Source: Youngiibacter multivorans | GTDB lineage: Bacteria > Bacillota > Clostridia > Clostridiales > Clostridiaceae | Reading direction: 5' to 3' | DNA length: 64,000 nucleotides | NCBI RefSeq assembly: GCF_017873395.1 | Contig: NZ_JAGGKC010000010.1 | Span: 1-64,000 of the forward strand | Shown: positions 16,897 to 24,468 of the stretch, in pieces | Layout: the number at the start of each line of letters is the position of its first letter | Numbering within the stretch: position 1 is the stretch's first letter | The notes under the pieces: generated by a model | The model's database searches: none | The model's input: the letters and a program-made list of their open reading frames with translations, nothing else | Told to the model about the DNA's origin: nothing | Position numbers and translations under genes: made by a program

Positions 16897-17616
16897 CTAG
16901 AGATAGACCTTCAGTATACCGGAAGGACCAGAATCGACAGTCGCTGCTCCGTACCCGGCTCTATTGACTGACAGTTCTCTTTCAAAACCGAACCTTTCAG
17001 CAATATTTGTAATTATCGCTGCTCCAGTTGGAGTAGCCATCTCACCGGTCATTCCTGTGGAATAATAGGGCGCCCCTTCAAGCAGTATCCTGGTCATCGG
17101 TGCGGGTATGTCCATGTCACCCTTCCAGAGCCTTATCTTCCCTGACCCGACCTGAATAGGTGTGGAGATAACACTGCCGATGCCAAAATATTCAAGTCCT
17201 GAAACCGCTCCAATGATATCTATCAAAGTATCTACAAGTGATTCCCCTTTGTATTTAAGCGAAGATTCGGAACAGCCATGAGCTCTGGCCTTTGCCTTTA
17301 CCATGCTTTCGAAAATTCTGGACGTTTGTTTTATTATTGGTTCCTCGAGTCCGCTCCCGAGAATCATCTCAATTACCTCTCCTGAGGTCCTCACTCCAAG
17401 CTTTTTTTCCGTTTCTTCAGATACTGTGGTATTAAAATAAGTGGCAGTCCCAGCGGCAAGTGAGAGTGTTTCAATCTCAAGACCAAAGCTCCACTCAGGA
17501 AGTACCCTTATGATCCTATCTTCAAGATACTCAACCGGCATACCCATATCAAGGAATGCTCCCGTCACCATATTCCCGCTTATTCCGCATGTGCAGTCAA
17601 AATATGCAGCTCCCAT
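16897..17616 (-). CDS. larC: LarC N-terminal domain protein (LarC1 only)
   Basis: LarC is the CTP-dependent nickel insertase that finishes the nickel-pincer cofactor for LarA. This 239-residue protein starts with the LarC signature YFDCTCGISGNM (the usual GISGDM has Asp; here Asn15) and contains the GEMATPTGAAIIT motif of the LarC1 domain. It ends right after GYGAATVDSGPSGILKVYL, where full-length LarC (about 420 residues) continues into LarC2. In L. plantarum LarC2 is made by a programmed frameshift; here the next gene starts 14 bases after the stop, so no LarC2 can be encoded. It may work with a LarC2 encoded elsewhere, or have another role. LarB and LarE are absent from this window. Confidence 0.82.
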   Translation of the reverse strand: MGAAYFDCTCGISGNMVTGAFLDMGMPVEYLEDRIIRVLPEWSFGLEIETLSLAAGTATYFNTTVSEETEKKLGVRTSGEVIEMILGSGLEEPIIKQTSRIFESMVKAKARAHGCSESSLKYKGESLVDTLIDIIGAVSGLEYFGIGSVISTPIQVGSGKIRLWKGDMDIPAPMTRILLEGAPYYSTGMTGEMATPTGAAIITNIAERFGFERELSVNRAGYGAATVDSGPSGILKVYL

Positions 17617-17694
17617 AAGATACCTCCAGTTTAGATTTCAGCATTCAGATTAGTTTACCTAATTTTATCATGCCTGTGGTAAATAATAACATAA

Positions 17695-17723
17695 TTGACA
17701 CACCATGATGTTTTATTTATAAT
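17695..17723 (+). promoter_or_regulatory. Sigma-A promoter upstream of the DUF3842 gene
   Basis: TTGACA (17695-17700) and TATAAT (17718-17723), both perfect hexamers, are separated by exactly 17 bases and lie about 58 bases upstream of the start codon. This looks like a strong constitutive promoter. Confidence 0.85.
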
Positions 17724-17781
17724 GAATCTTGAAAAGGTTGTTAAGTATTTTATCAATCACTAAAGCCCAAGGATAGGTGTG

Positions 17782-18213
17782 ATGACATTGAGAGTGGCAA
17801 TCATCGACGGACAGGGCGGAGGAATCGGAAAGAGCATAATCGAGAGAATAAAGAAGCTGCATCCTGACAAATTCGAGATAATAGCCCTTGGAACGAATTC
17901 AATGGCTACCGCGGGCATGAAGAGGTCCGGGGCAGATGTCGGTGCGACTGGTGAAAACGCTGTTCTGGTCAACGCTCCAAAAGTGGATGCGATAATGGGA
18001 CCGATGGCCATCGTGATACCAAACTCGATCATGGGCGAGATCACTCCGGCAATGGCACTGGCGATCGGCAACAGTCCGGCGCTGAAGATACTTATCCCAC
18101 TCAACAGGTGCAATGTTGAGATACCGGGAACCAGAAACCTAAATATCAACGAATTATTGGACTTCTCAGTAGACGAACTTCTGAGACATTACGACGCCAC
18201 GAAGGCACTGTAG
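17782..18213 (+). CDS. DUF3842 family protein
   Basis: A 143-residue cytoplasmic protein of unknown function that I recognise as DUF3842. Its N-terminus VAIIDGQGGGIGKSIIERI resembles a glycine-rich nucleotide-binding loop after a first beta strand, and alternating strand/helix segments follow (KFEIIALGTNS, VDAIMGPMAIVIPNSI). A GTG directly precedes the ATG; ATG 17782 is preferred, with AAGGATAG upstream. It heads a three-gene unit with an ECF S-component and a DUF1893 protein, with an attenuator-like hairpin at its end. The gene is divergent from larC. I cannot assign a reaction; the neighbours suggest a link to vitamin or cofactor uptake. Confidence 0.8.
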   Translation: MTLRVAIIDGQGGGIGKSIIERIKKLHPDKFEIIALGTNSMATAGMKRSGADVGATGENAVLVNAPKVDAIMGPMAIVIPNSIMGEITPAMALAIGNSPALKILIPLNRCNVEIPGTRNLNINELLDFSVDELLRHYDATKAL

Positions 18214-18238
18214 CCTTCTGTGGCGTTATTTATTTTTA
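18194..18238 (+). terminator. Terminator/attenuator straddling the DUF3842 stop codon
   Basis: ACGCCAC-AAGGC pairs with GCCTT-GTGGCGT; the TAG stop codon of the DUF3842 gene lies in the loop, and TATTTATTTTTA follows. A ribosome terminating here would cover the hairpin, so read-through into the ECF S-component gene may depend on translation of the upstream gene. Confidence 0.7.
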
Positions 18239-18249
18239 GGAGGAACAAA

Positions 18250-18780
18250 ATGAGAACAAACACGAAATCACTGACCCTGTCAGCTCTGTTCATAGCACTT
18301 GGAATCCTGGTACCGCAGGTATTCCATCTGTTCGGGGGAACCGGTCCTGTATTTTTACCGATGCACATTCCTGTGCTGCTGGCAGGCTTCATCATAGGTG
18401 GCAGGTATGCTGCAATCGCAGGATTTGCTACTGTAATCCTCAGCTCGCTTCTCACAGGCATGCCTCAGCCACCTGTACTTTACTTCATGCTGGTCGAGGT
18501 TACAGTCTATGGACTTGCTGCAGGCTTCTTCTACAAGAAGCTGCATCAGAACGTATTCGTATCTCTTATCCTCGCAATGCTCACAGGACGAGCAGCTCTT
18601 GCATTGACCGTATTCACCCTGCAGCCTCTTCTCGGTCTTAAGCTTTCTCCTATTGTCTACATGACAGGAGCGATAGTGAACGGGATACCAGGAATAGCAA
18701 TACAGCTCATACTGATTCCATTCCTTGTAATATCCCTTGAAAAGGCAGGTGTAGCGTACAGTGAACGCAGGGCTGGCTAA
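18250..18780 (+). CDS. ECF transporter S-component (vitamin/cofactor uptake)
   Basis: Substrate-binding membrane subunit of an energy-coupling factor transporter, 176 residues with about six hydrophobic helices. Hallmarks include the N-terminal segment LTLSALFIALGILVPQVFH, which in S-components leads into the first helix that binds the shared EcfT, followed by HIPVLLAGFIIGGRYAAIAG. The ATG at 18250 follows AGGAGG; an upstream in-frame ATG lies inside the preceding hairpin. The energising EcfA/EcfT subunits are not in the window, as expected for group II systems. The family resembles the FolT/HmpT/QueT type, but the substrate cannot be assigned. The gene overlaps the next by 20 bases. Confidence 0.83.
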   Translation: MRTNTKSLTLSALFIALGILVPQVFHLFGGTGPVFLPMHIPVLLAGFIIGGRYAAIAGFATVILSSLLTGMPQPPVLYFMLVEVTVYGLAAGFFYKKLHQNVFVSLILAMLTGRAALALTVFTLQPLLGLKLSPIVYMTGAIVNGIPGIAIQLILIPFLVISLEKAGVAYSERRAG

Positions 18781-19201
18781 GGAGCTGCTTGAACAGCATG
18801 GTGCCGCATGCATCATACTAAGGAACGACGAGATAATTTTTACACATGTTGGAATCGGGGTAAAGCCCCTGATTGCATTCATGGAAAAGCCACTGGAAGA
18901 AAGATCCGGAAGCCTTGTCCTTGTGGACAAGGTGATTGGAAAGGCAGCTCTCCTGATGGCAGTTAAGCTGGGTATTAAAAACATATATACTCCTCTTGTC
19001 AGCGAGGAAGCACTCGATGCTGCAGGAGTTCATGGAGTTACCATTGAAGCCCTGGAGACAGTCCCATACATCATAAACAGGACAAATGACGGAAAATGTC
19101 CGCTTGAGCAGTCCGTTACCGGAATATATGACCCTGAAGCAGCCTTTGTTAAAATTAAGCAGGCTATTTCAGAATTGATGAAAAAAGCTGTAACATTATA
19201 G
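18761..19201 (+). CDS. DUF1893 family protein
   Basis: A 146-residue soluble protein of the DUF1893 family, function unknown. The family signature is visible: IILRNDEIIFTHVGIGVKPLIAFMEKP followed by LVLVDKVIGKAALLMAVKLGI. In many DUF1893 proteins this core resembles a cytidine-deaminase-like fold. The GTG start lies inside the end of the S-component gene (20-base overlap), which implies translational coupling. The C-terminus contains NDGKCPLEQSV, a conserved-looking segment with a single cysteine. A strong terminator follows. The S-component/DUF1893 pairing suggests a role in using or modifying the imported compound (inference). Confidence 0.8.
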   Translation: MNAGLAKELLEQHGAACIILRNDEIIFTHVGIGVKPLIAFMEKPLEERSGSLVLVDKVIGKAALLMAVKLGIKNIYTPLVSEEALDAAGVHGVTIEALETVPYIINRTNDGKCPLEQSVTGIYDPEAAFVKIKQAISELMKKAVTL

Positions 19202-19590
19202 TTAAGAATATGAATTTATTGTAAAGTGAACAGGTATTTTTGTTTCTTATTGGAACAAATTTCTGTACGTTTATAATGCCATAAAAGCCTGAAACTGCTT
19301 GATTTCTTCAAAGAACCAAGCAGTTTCAGGCTTTTTGTCTGCTTTAAAACGGCATGACGGCTTGGTTAAGCCATTACAGACTCATATTTATGAAGGATCC
19401 TCTTCATAGAATCGCAACATCTATTTATTTTGTATATATAAACTGCTCTGTTTTATATTTGTTATCGATTTAGCAATCGTTTACAAGTATGTTTTTTAGT
19501 ATTACGATTATGTTGAACACGTTCGGTAAGACTTTTTAATCACGCAAAGAATTATCGGAATATTCTATCTCATGACGTCAGGAGGTACTC
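19202..19590. other. Intergenic region before the AOR operon
   Basis: The first part holds the DUF1893 terminator (19283-19336). The rest is AT-rich with two short dyads (GGCTTGGTTAAGCC near 19360; TATGAAGGATCCTCTTCATA near 19389-19408). Possible promoters are TTGTAT/TTATAT near 19433-19460 and TTTACA/TACGAT near 19480-19508, both with 17-base gaps. I saw no recognisable molybdenum/tungsten cofactor riboswitch, but cannot exclude one without a covariance search. Confidence 0.4.
19283..19336 (+). terminator. Strong rho-independent terminator after DUF1893
   Basis: AAAGCCTGAAACTGCTTG and CAAGCAGTTTCAGGCTTT form an 18-base perfect stem followed by TTTTTG. It closes the DUF3842/S-component/DUF1893 unit. 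Confidence 0.9.
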
Positions 19591-20718
19591 ATGGAGCACT
19601 CGCACAATCATCAGGGACATAACCATGACCAAGGTCATTCACATGACAAAAGTCATTTACATGACCATAGTCATACCAAACATCTGCATTCAAACGACAC
19701 TATGGGAAGAATGCACGAGCATATCCACAAGGATGACAAGGAAGGACCGACGAGCAAGGGACCAAAGGTTCCTGTAACAGTAATCGGGGGGTTCTTAGGC
19801 TCAGGCAAGACTACACATGTAAACCATCTGATCAAGGCATCAAATGACACAAGGGTTGATGTCATTGTCAGGGAATTCGGATCGATTTCCATCGATGACA
19901 TGCTTGTTCATCTTCCAAAGGACAGAGTCCATGTGTTCCCAGGGGTTTCCATGCATCATGACCCTCAGCTGATGCTTTACGGATTCCTTGACACCCTGTA
20001 TGAAAGGTACGGCAAGACCTTTGATTCGGTCCTCATGGAAAGCAGCGGATTGGACAAGCCCGAGGACCTGGTTCAGCTATTCTTCCTGGGAGACGTCTCA
20101 AAAAACTACAGGCTGGGAAGCTACATAGCTATAGTAAGCGCCGAATACGGAGGCCTGGACCTTGATGAATACAGGATTGCAAGGGAACAGGCAGCACTGG
20201 CGGATGTAGTGATCATAAACAAGACCGACCTGGCTGATGAAGCTGAAGTCGACAAGCTTGAAGAACGCATCAGGGGTATGAACATGATGGCGAGGATAGT
20301 ACGTGCGAAATTCGGAGAGGTCGATCCGAAAATGGTAACTGACATTGGGCTTCATGAACAGCTTGATGAAGTATACGTCAGAGTAAAGGAAGGAAGGAGA
20401 GCATTTGGAATGGATGACATAAGGACAATAGCCCTGACTGAAACAAGACCCATGGACAAGGAGAAGGTAAACAACTGGCTTCAGAGCCTCTTCATGAAGG
20501 ATGGGACTAAGATGCTTAGAAGCAAAGGATTCTTCAATTTTCAGGGCTTTGAAGACAGATTTGAATTCCAGGCTGTAAGGAAAACCTTCCATTCGAAGGC
20601 TGACAGGAAGTGGGAAGACGGAGAGGAGCGCAAGAGTGTTGTTGTTGTTATCGGTGAGGGTCTGCCGGATGAGAAGGAACTTCAGGCAAGCTTCAGTGAG
20701 TGCGCATATACAGGGTAA
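19591..20718 (+). CDS. COG0523/CobW-like P-loop GTPase with His-rich N-terminus
   Basis: G3E-family GTPase, 375 residues; relatives are metallochaperones or metal-insertion GTPases. The first 46 residues hold 16 histidines in spaced H-x-H patterns, partly encoded by three 18-base tandem repeats. The G domain follows: Walker A GGFLGSGKTT at 66-75, a switch/Walker-B region ending LMESSG, and NKTD for guanine specificity. The usual CxCC metal site is absent: at its place (119-123) the sequence is V-S-M-H-H, so any metal would be bound by Met/His ligands. The C-terminal domain is CobW-C-like. It heads the AOR operon, so a role in metal delivery (tungsten, iron or another metal) for that system is a reasonable inference. 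Start ATG after AGGAGG. Confidence 0.85.
   Translation: MEHSHNHQGHNHDQGHSHDKSHLHDHSHTKHLHSNDTMGRMHEHIHKDDKEGPTSKGPKVPVTVIGGFLGSGKTTHVNHLIKASNDTRVDVIVREFGSISIDDMLVHLPKDRVHVFPGVSMHHDPQLMLYGFLDTLYERYGKTFDSVLMESSGLDKPEDLVQLFFLGDVSKNYRLGSYIAIVSAEYGGLDLDEYRIAREQAALADVVIINKTDLADEAEVDKLEERIRGMNMMARIVRAKFGEVDPKMVTDIGLHEQLDEVYVRVKEGRRAFGMDDIRTIALTETRPMDKEKVNNWLQSLFMKDGTKMLRSKGFFNFQGFEDRFEFQAVRKTFHSKADRKWEDGEERKSVVVVIGEGLPDEKELQASFSECAYTG
19624..19677 (+). repeat. Three 18-base tandem repeats coding His-rich tail
   Basis: Units begin CATGAC and contain GTCAT or AGTCAT, each coding His-Asp-x-x-His-x. The repeats look recently expanded, and each is itself a near palindrome (ATGACC...GGTCAT). Confidence 0.7.
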
Positions 20719-20733
20719 AGGGGAGGAATGAAA

Positions 20734-21069
20734 ATGAGTGACGGACGCGAAATCATCGACGAGACCTACAAGTTGGTCAAGGGTACTCTCGAATCATTGG
20801 AGGGATTCAAGGAAAGCTATCCAGAGGAACATTATGCAGAGCTTCTCGAAACCATTACTGGTTCTGTTGAGTGGGCGAAAAAGTGCAGGAACAAGGTATG
20901 GCTGAGATCAAAGGAAGGTACCGACCTTGCTCAGGGATGTCTGAATGCTGCAGTTGCATTGAATGAAGCCATGGGTAAGTCAGAGTCGCTTGACGGAGCC
21001 GCAAGCCTCAACTACAAGCTCGAATCACTTGCAAAGGTCATTGCCACCAAAGCATCTGTTATGACTTGA
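20734..21069 (+). CDS. Small helical protein of unknown function in the AOR operon
   Basis: I do not recognise a family. The 111-residue product is soluble, acidic and predicted almost wholly helical (heptad-like LESLEGFKESYPEEHYAELLETI; then WAKKCRNKVWLRSKEG). There are only two cysteines and no signal peptide or membrane segment. An earlier ATG at 20728 overlaps the ribosome site; ATG 20734 is seven bases after GGAGG. It sits 15 bases behind the COG0523 GTPase and 41 bases before the DUF362 gene, so it is surely cotranscribed. A role as a small adaptor or accessory subunit of the AOR system is a guess from position only. Confidence 0.7.
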   Translation: MSDGREIIDETYKLVKGTLESLEGFKESYPEEHYAELLETITGSVEWAKKCRNKVWLRSKEGTDLAQGCLNAAVALNEAMGKSESLDGAASLNYKLESLAKVIATKASVMT

Positions 21070-21110
21070 TGATCTCTAATAAATAAGAAATATGAAAAGG
21101 GGGAAGTAAA

Positions 21111-22493
21111 TTGGCATCGAAAGTATACTTTATGAACGACAGGGCCAACAGCCTGCAGGAGAGCACTCCTTTCAAGGCTGTCAAGCTGCTCAGGGACGCC
21201 GGAATCAAGACACTTTTCAAAGAAGGCGACACAGTTGGCATCAAGATCCACATGGGTGAGTATGGAAACTCCCTTAACCTCAGGCCTCAGTGGGTAGGAG
21301 CAATCGTTGAGGAGGTCAAGAAACTTGGTGGAAATCCCGTCATCGTCGACTGCAACACGATAACCTTTGGAGACTATACCTCAAGAGGTATCAAGGCGGA
21401 CCATCTAAGAGCGATTGCAAGACATGGCTTCACAGAAGAGGCTTTGGGCTGTCCGATATGGATCTGCGACGGAGACTACGGATTTGACGACGTTCAGGTT
21501 GAGATCCCTCACGGCGTATACATGAAGCACACCTTCATGGGCAAGAAGCTGCTTGAACTTGATGCATGCATAGTAGTCACCCACTTCAAGGGACACCCCA
21601 TGGGAGTATATGGCGGAGCTCTCAAGAATGTAGGTATCGGCATGGGCTCCAAGAGAGGAAAGATATCGACGCATTTCTTGAACCATCCTGTATATGGACT
21701 CCAGGCAATGGGTCCTAACCAGGCAGCTGCACAACAGCTAGCACAGGCACCTCATCCTAACCTAGTCGACAGGGCTGTCGAGGGATGTCCATTTGATGCC
21801 TTCGAATGGAAGGATGGAGTGTTCTACTTCCATAACGAGAAATGCGGTAAGTGCGCAGGCTGCTTCAGTTCCGCCCTCTTTGCAGGACTTCTGGCACTCA
21901 AGCCAGAAATTACAGCTACATGGGCTCCTACAATTGCAGATGCAGCATCAGGCTATATCCACGCCATAGGCAAGGATAAGTTCCTCTTCGTCAATTATGC
22001 AATGGATATTTCTCCATGGTGTGATTGCGTAAACTTCCATGACAGGCCACTTGTTTCCAATATCGGAGTATTTGCATCAAAGGATCCTGTTGCAATAGAC
22101 CTTGCATGTATAGAAGCTTCAGAGGCCAGGGCAGCACTTCCTGAATCGAAAGCAGACGAATTTGGTTTCGGCGACCCTGGAACTGAAAGGTTCACAAACG
22201 TATCCAGCGTAGCCAAGATCAGCCAGTGGGCTCAGTGTAACGCAGGAGAGTACAACGGAATCGGATCGACAGAGTATGTACTTGTTGAATCAGAGCCAGC
22301 TGAAGAGACTGATTTCTGGTTCCCGCCATACACTCCGGACAACGTATACGGAAAGGTCAACAAGGAAGCACTGAGAAGCGGAAACTACGAGCCTGGTGAG
22401 TATTTCTACGACCTGCCAAGACTCTCATTCGCAGAGCTTCATATCAAGCCAAAGGGAAAGATAGACGAAATATCAATACTTGATGAAGAGTAG
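21111..22493 (+). CDS. DUF362 iron-sulfur protein
   Basis: DUF362-domain protein of 460 residues. The DUF362 core is seen in GDTVGIKIHMGEYGN near the N-terminus, IVVTHFKGHPMGVYGGALKNVGIGMGS in the middle (about 150-180), and DPVAIDLACIEASE in the last third. A four-cysteine set (EGCPFDAF, then CGKCAGC about 20 residues later) could bind one [4Fe-4S] cluster. The start is TTG at 21111 with a strong AAGGGGGAAG site; the first in-frame ATG is seven codons later and lacks a site. Upstream of AOR in the same operon, it is a plausible electron carrier between AOR and ferredoxin, or a maturation factor. Neither is shown. Confidence 0.8.
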   Translation: MASKVYFMNDRANSLQESTPFKAVKLLRDAGIKTLFKEGDTVGIKIHMGEYGNSLNLRPQWVGAIVEEVKKLGGNPVIVDCNTITFGDYTSRGIKADHLRAIARHGFTEEALGCPIWICDGDYGFDDVQVEIPHGVYMKHTFMGKKLLELDACIVVTHFKGHPMGVYGGALKNVGIGMGSKRGKISTHFLNHPVYGLQAMGPNQAAAQQLAQAPHPNLVDRAVEGCPFDAFEWKDGVFYFHNEKCGKCAGCFSSALFAGLLALKPEITATWAPTIADAASGYIHAIGKDKFLFVNYAMDISPWCDCVNFHDRPLVSNIGVFASKDPVAIDLACIEASEARAALPESKADEFGFGDPGTERFTNVSSVAKISQWAQCNAGEYNGIGSTEYVLVESEPAEETDFWFPPYTPDNVYGKVNKEALRSGNYEPGEYFYDLPRLSFAELHIKPKGKIDEISILDEE

Positions 22494-22536
22494 GATGATC
22501 GCAGCACTAACTTTAATATGAGGGGGGAATTGAGAC

Positions 22537-24390
22537 ATGTTATATGGATACATGGGTAAGATGCTGTTTGTAGATCTTACTACCGGTGCCATTGAAGAAA
22601 GGGAACTTACTAAGGACATAACCGACAAGTACATAGGCGGCTATGGAATCGGAGCTAAGGTACTTTACGAGGAAATGCCAAAGGGCGCAGATCCGCTCGG
22701 TCCCGAGAGTATTCTCGGATTCATAACAGGACCGGCTAACGGATCGAAGGCAATGTTCGGCGGAAGATACACTCTGGTTTGCAAATCCCCTGTCACAGGC
22801 GGGTGGAATGATGCGAACTCAGGTGGCTACTTCGGACCAGAGCTTAAGAAGGCCGGCTTTGATGCTGTGTTCATAAAGGGAATATCCCCGACTCCTGTTT
22901 ACCTCTATGTCAATGAAGGCAAGGCTGAGCTAAAGGATGCTTCTGCAATATGGGGAATGGATGCCAAGGAGACCTGGGAAGCTCTCAAGGAAGCTACCGG
23001 TCAGCCAAAGGCGAGAGTAGTCGCCATAGGTCCATCTGGTGAAAAGATGGCATACATCTCCTGCCCGATAAATGACGGACACAGGGCCCCTGGAAGAGGC
23101 GGCGGCGGTGCGGTAATGGGATCCAAGAAGCTCAAGGCGATAGTAGCTTATGGAACCAAGGAAACACCTGTATTCTCTCCTGAAAAGGTAAATGCCATAA
23201 ACAGGAAGGTCACAGCAGCCCTAAAAGAGAGTCCGCCGGCACAGGGCTTCGGAGAATATGGAACAGGAGTCGGTACTGGTGCGTCTGCACTTAACGGAGA
23301 TTCCCCTGTCAAGAACTGGGGCGGAGTCGGTATTGTGGATTATGGAGAAGAGGCTGCAGGAAAGGTAGCAACCCCTACTTTTGACAAAACCTATAAGACA
23401 AAGAAATATGCATGCGCCAACTGTCCTATGGGCTGTGGAGCAGAGTATGAAGTAAATGACGGCAGATGGCCTCTTGGTCCAACAGAGAGACCTGAGTATG
23501 AGACTCTTGCCGCATTCGGATCGACACTCCTTAATTCGGAAATGGATTCGATATTCAAGTGCAATGAGATCTGCAACAGGTACGGGCTTGATACAATATC
23601 AGCCGGAATGACTGTAGCCTGGGCAATGGAATGCTACAATGAGGGCGTCCTGTCAAAAGAAGAGCTGGACGGTATAGACCTCAAGTGGGGAGATGGAGCG
23701 GCTATAGTTGCCCTGACCCAGAAGATAGCAGACTGCGAAGGCGTTGGAGCAGTACTTGCAAATGGATCGGCATATGCTGCAAAACATTTTGGAAAGGGTG
23801 CAGAATACCTTCAGACAGCGTCAGGAATAGAGCTTCCGATGCATGATCCTAAACTTGCACCTGGCTTTGCGAGAACCTACAAGTTTGACCCAACCCCAGG
23901 AAGGCACGTAAAGGGCGGACTGGGACTCGCACAGGCATCAGGAGTACCACTCGGCGACAAGTATGACTACAGGTCCACTGGATTCCTGGATGTCACACTC
24001 ACTACCGGCCAGGAGATCAACAACGCAGCTGGTTTCTGTCTGTTCTTGATGTTCTCAGGAGTACAGGGAGCAGAGGCTGAGTATCTCGAGGCAATAACCG
24101 GAAATTCATTCAAGTCACAGGACCAGATGTCAACAGGATTAAGGATCCTTGATCTCAGACACAGCTTCAATCTCAGGGAAGGAAAGAGACTTGCCGACAT
24201 GACAATTACCGACAGGGCAGTCGGAAAGCCTCCACAGACAGCTGGACCACTTGCGGGAGTAGATATAGACGTTGACAGGCTTTCAGCTAACTTCTTCGCA
24301 TTTGCAGGATGGGACCCAGAGACTGGAATCCCAAGCAAGAGAAGCTACGAGAACCTCGGTCTGGACTTTGTAGCCAAGGATTTCTACTAA
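22537..24390 (+). CDS. aor: Aldehyde:ferredoxin oxidoreductase (tungstoenzyme family)
   Basis: AOR-family oxidoreductase, 617 residues, normally a cytoplasmic tungsten bis-pyranopterin enzyme oxidising aldehydes to carboxylates with ferredoxin. The N-terminal domain has MLFVDLTTGAIEERELT and the glycine-rich pterin-binding segment PGRGGGGAVMGSKKLKA. The cluster ligands are Cys293, Cys296, Cys300 (C-A-N-C-P-M-G-C) with the fourth at Cys501 (NAAGFCLF), matching the C-x2-C-x3-C...C pattern of characterised AORs. It lies between a DUF362 Fe-S protein and an epimerase/MoaD-like pair. The aldehyde substrate is unknown; other family members reduce benzoyl-CoA or act on formaldehyde or glyceraldehyde-3-phosphate. 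Confidence 0.92.
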   Translation: MLYGYMGKMLFVDLTTGAIEERELTKDITDKYIGGYGIGAKVLYEEMPKGADPLGPESILGFITGPANGSKAMFGGRYTLVCKSPVTGGWNDANSGGYFGPELKKAGFDAVFIKGISPTPVYLYVNEGKAELKDASAIWGMDAKETWEALKEATGQPKARVVAIGPSGEKMAYISCPINDGHRAPGRGGGGAVMGSKKLKAIVAYGTKETPVFSPEKVNAINRKVTAALKESPPAQGFGEYGTGVGTGASALNGDSPVKNWGGVGIVDYGEEAAGKVATPTFDKTYKTKKYACANCPMGCGAEYEVNDGRWPLGPTERPEYETLAAFGSTLLNSEMDSIFKCNEICNRYGLDTISAGMTVAWAMECYNEGVLSKEELDGIDLKWGDGAAIVALTQKIADCEGVGAVLANGSAYAAKHFGKGAEYLQTASGIELPMHDPKLAPGFARTYKFDPTPGRHVKGGLGLAQASGVPLGDKYDYRSTGFLDVTLTTGQEINNAAGFCLFLMFSGVQGAEAEYLEAITGNSFKSQDQMSTGLRILDLRHSFNLREGKRLADMTITDRAVGKPPQTAGPLAGVDIDVDRLSANFFAFAGWDPETGIPSKRSYENLGLDFVAKDFY

Positions 24391-24397
24391 ACACTCC

Positions 24398-24426
24398 AGG
24401 CCGCCCAGCTAAATCCTGGGCGGCCT
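24398..24426 (+). terminator. Intercistronic hairpin after aor
   Basis: AGGCCGCCCAG pairs perfectly with CTGGGCGGCCT; AAAAATTAATT follows, so there is no proper T-tract. It probably protects the upstream mRNA 3' end or causes partial termination. Confidence 0.55.
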
Positions 24427-24468
24427 AAAAATTAATTACAAAACCAAGCAGCAAAGGTGGGATTCATA

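Noticed and set aside
16882..16900. Programmed frameshift joining LarC1 to LarC2, as in L. plantarum
   Set aside because: Only 14 bases separate the larC stop from the regulator start; no frame downstream encodes LarC2.
19345..19420. Structured RNA or tRNA in the gap before the AOR operon
   Set aside because: Two short dyads exist, but no tRNA cloverleaf or recognisable riboswitch core could be drawn; left as intergenic.
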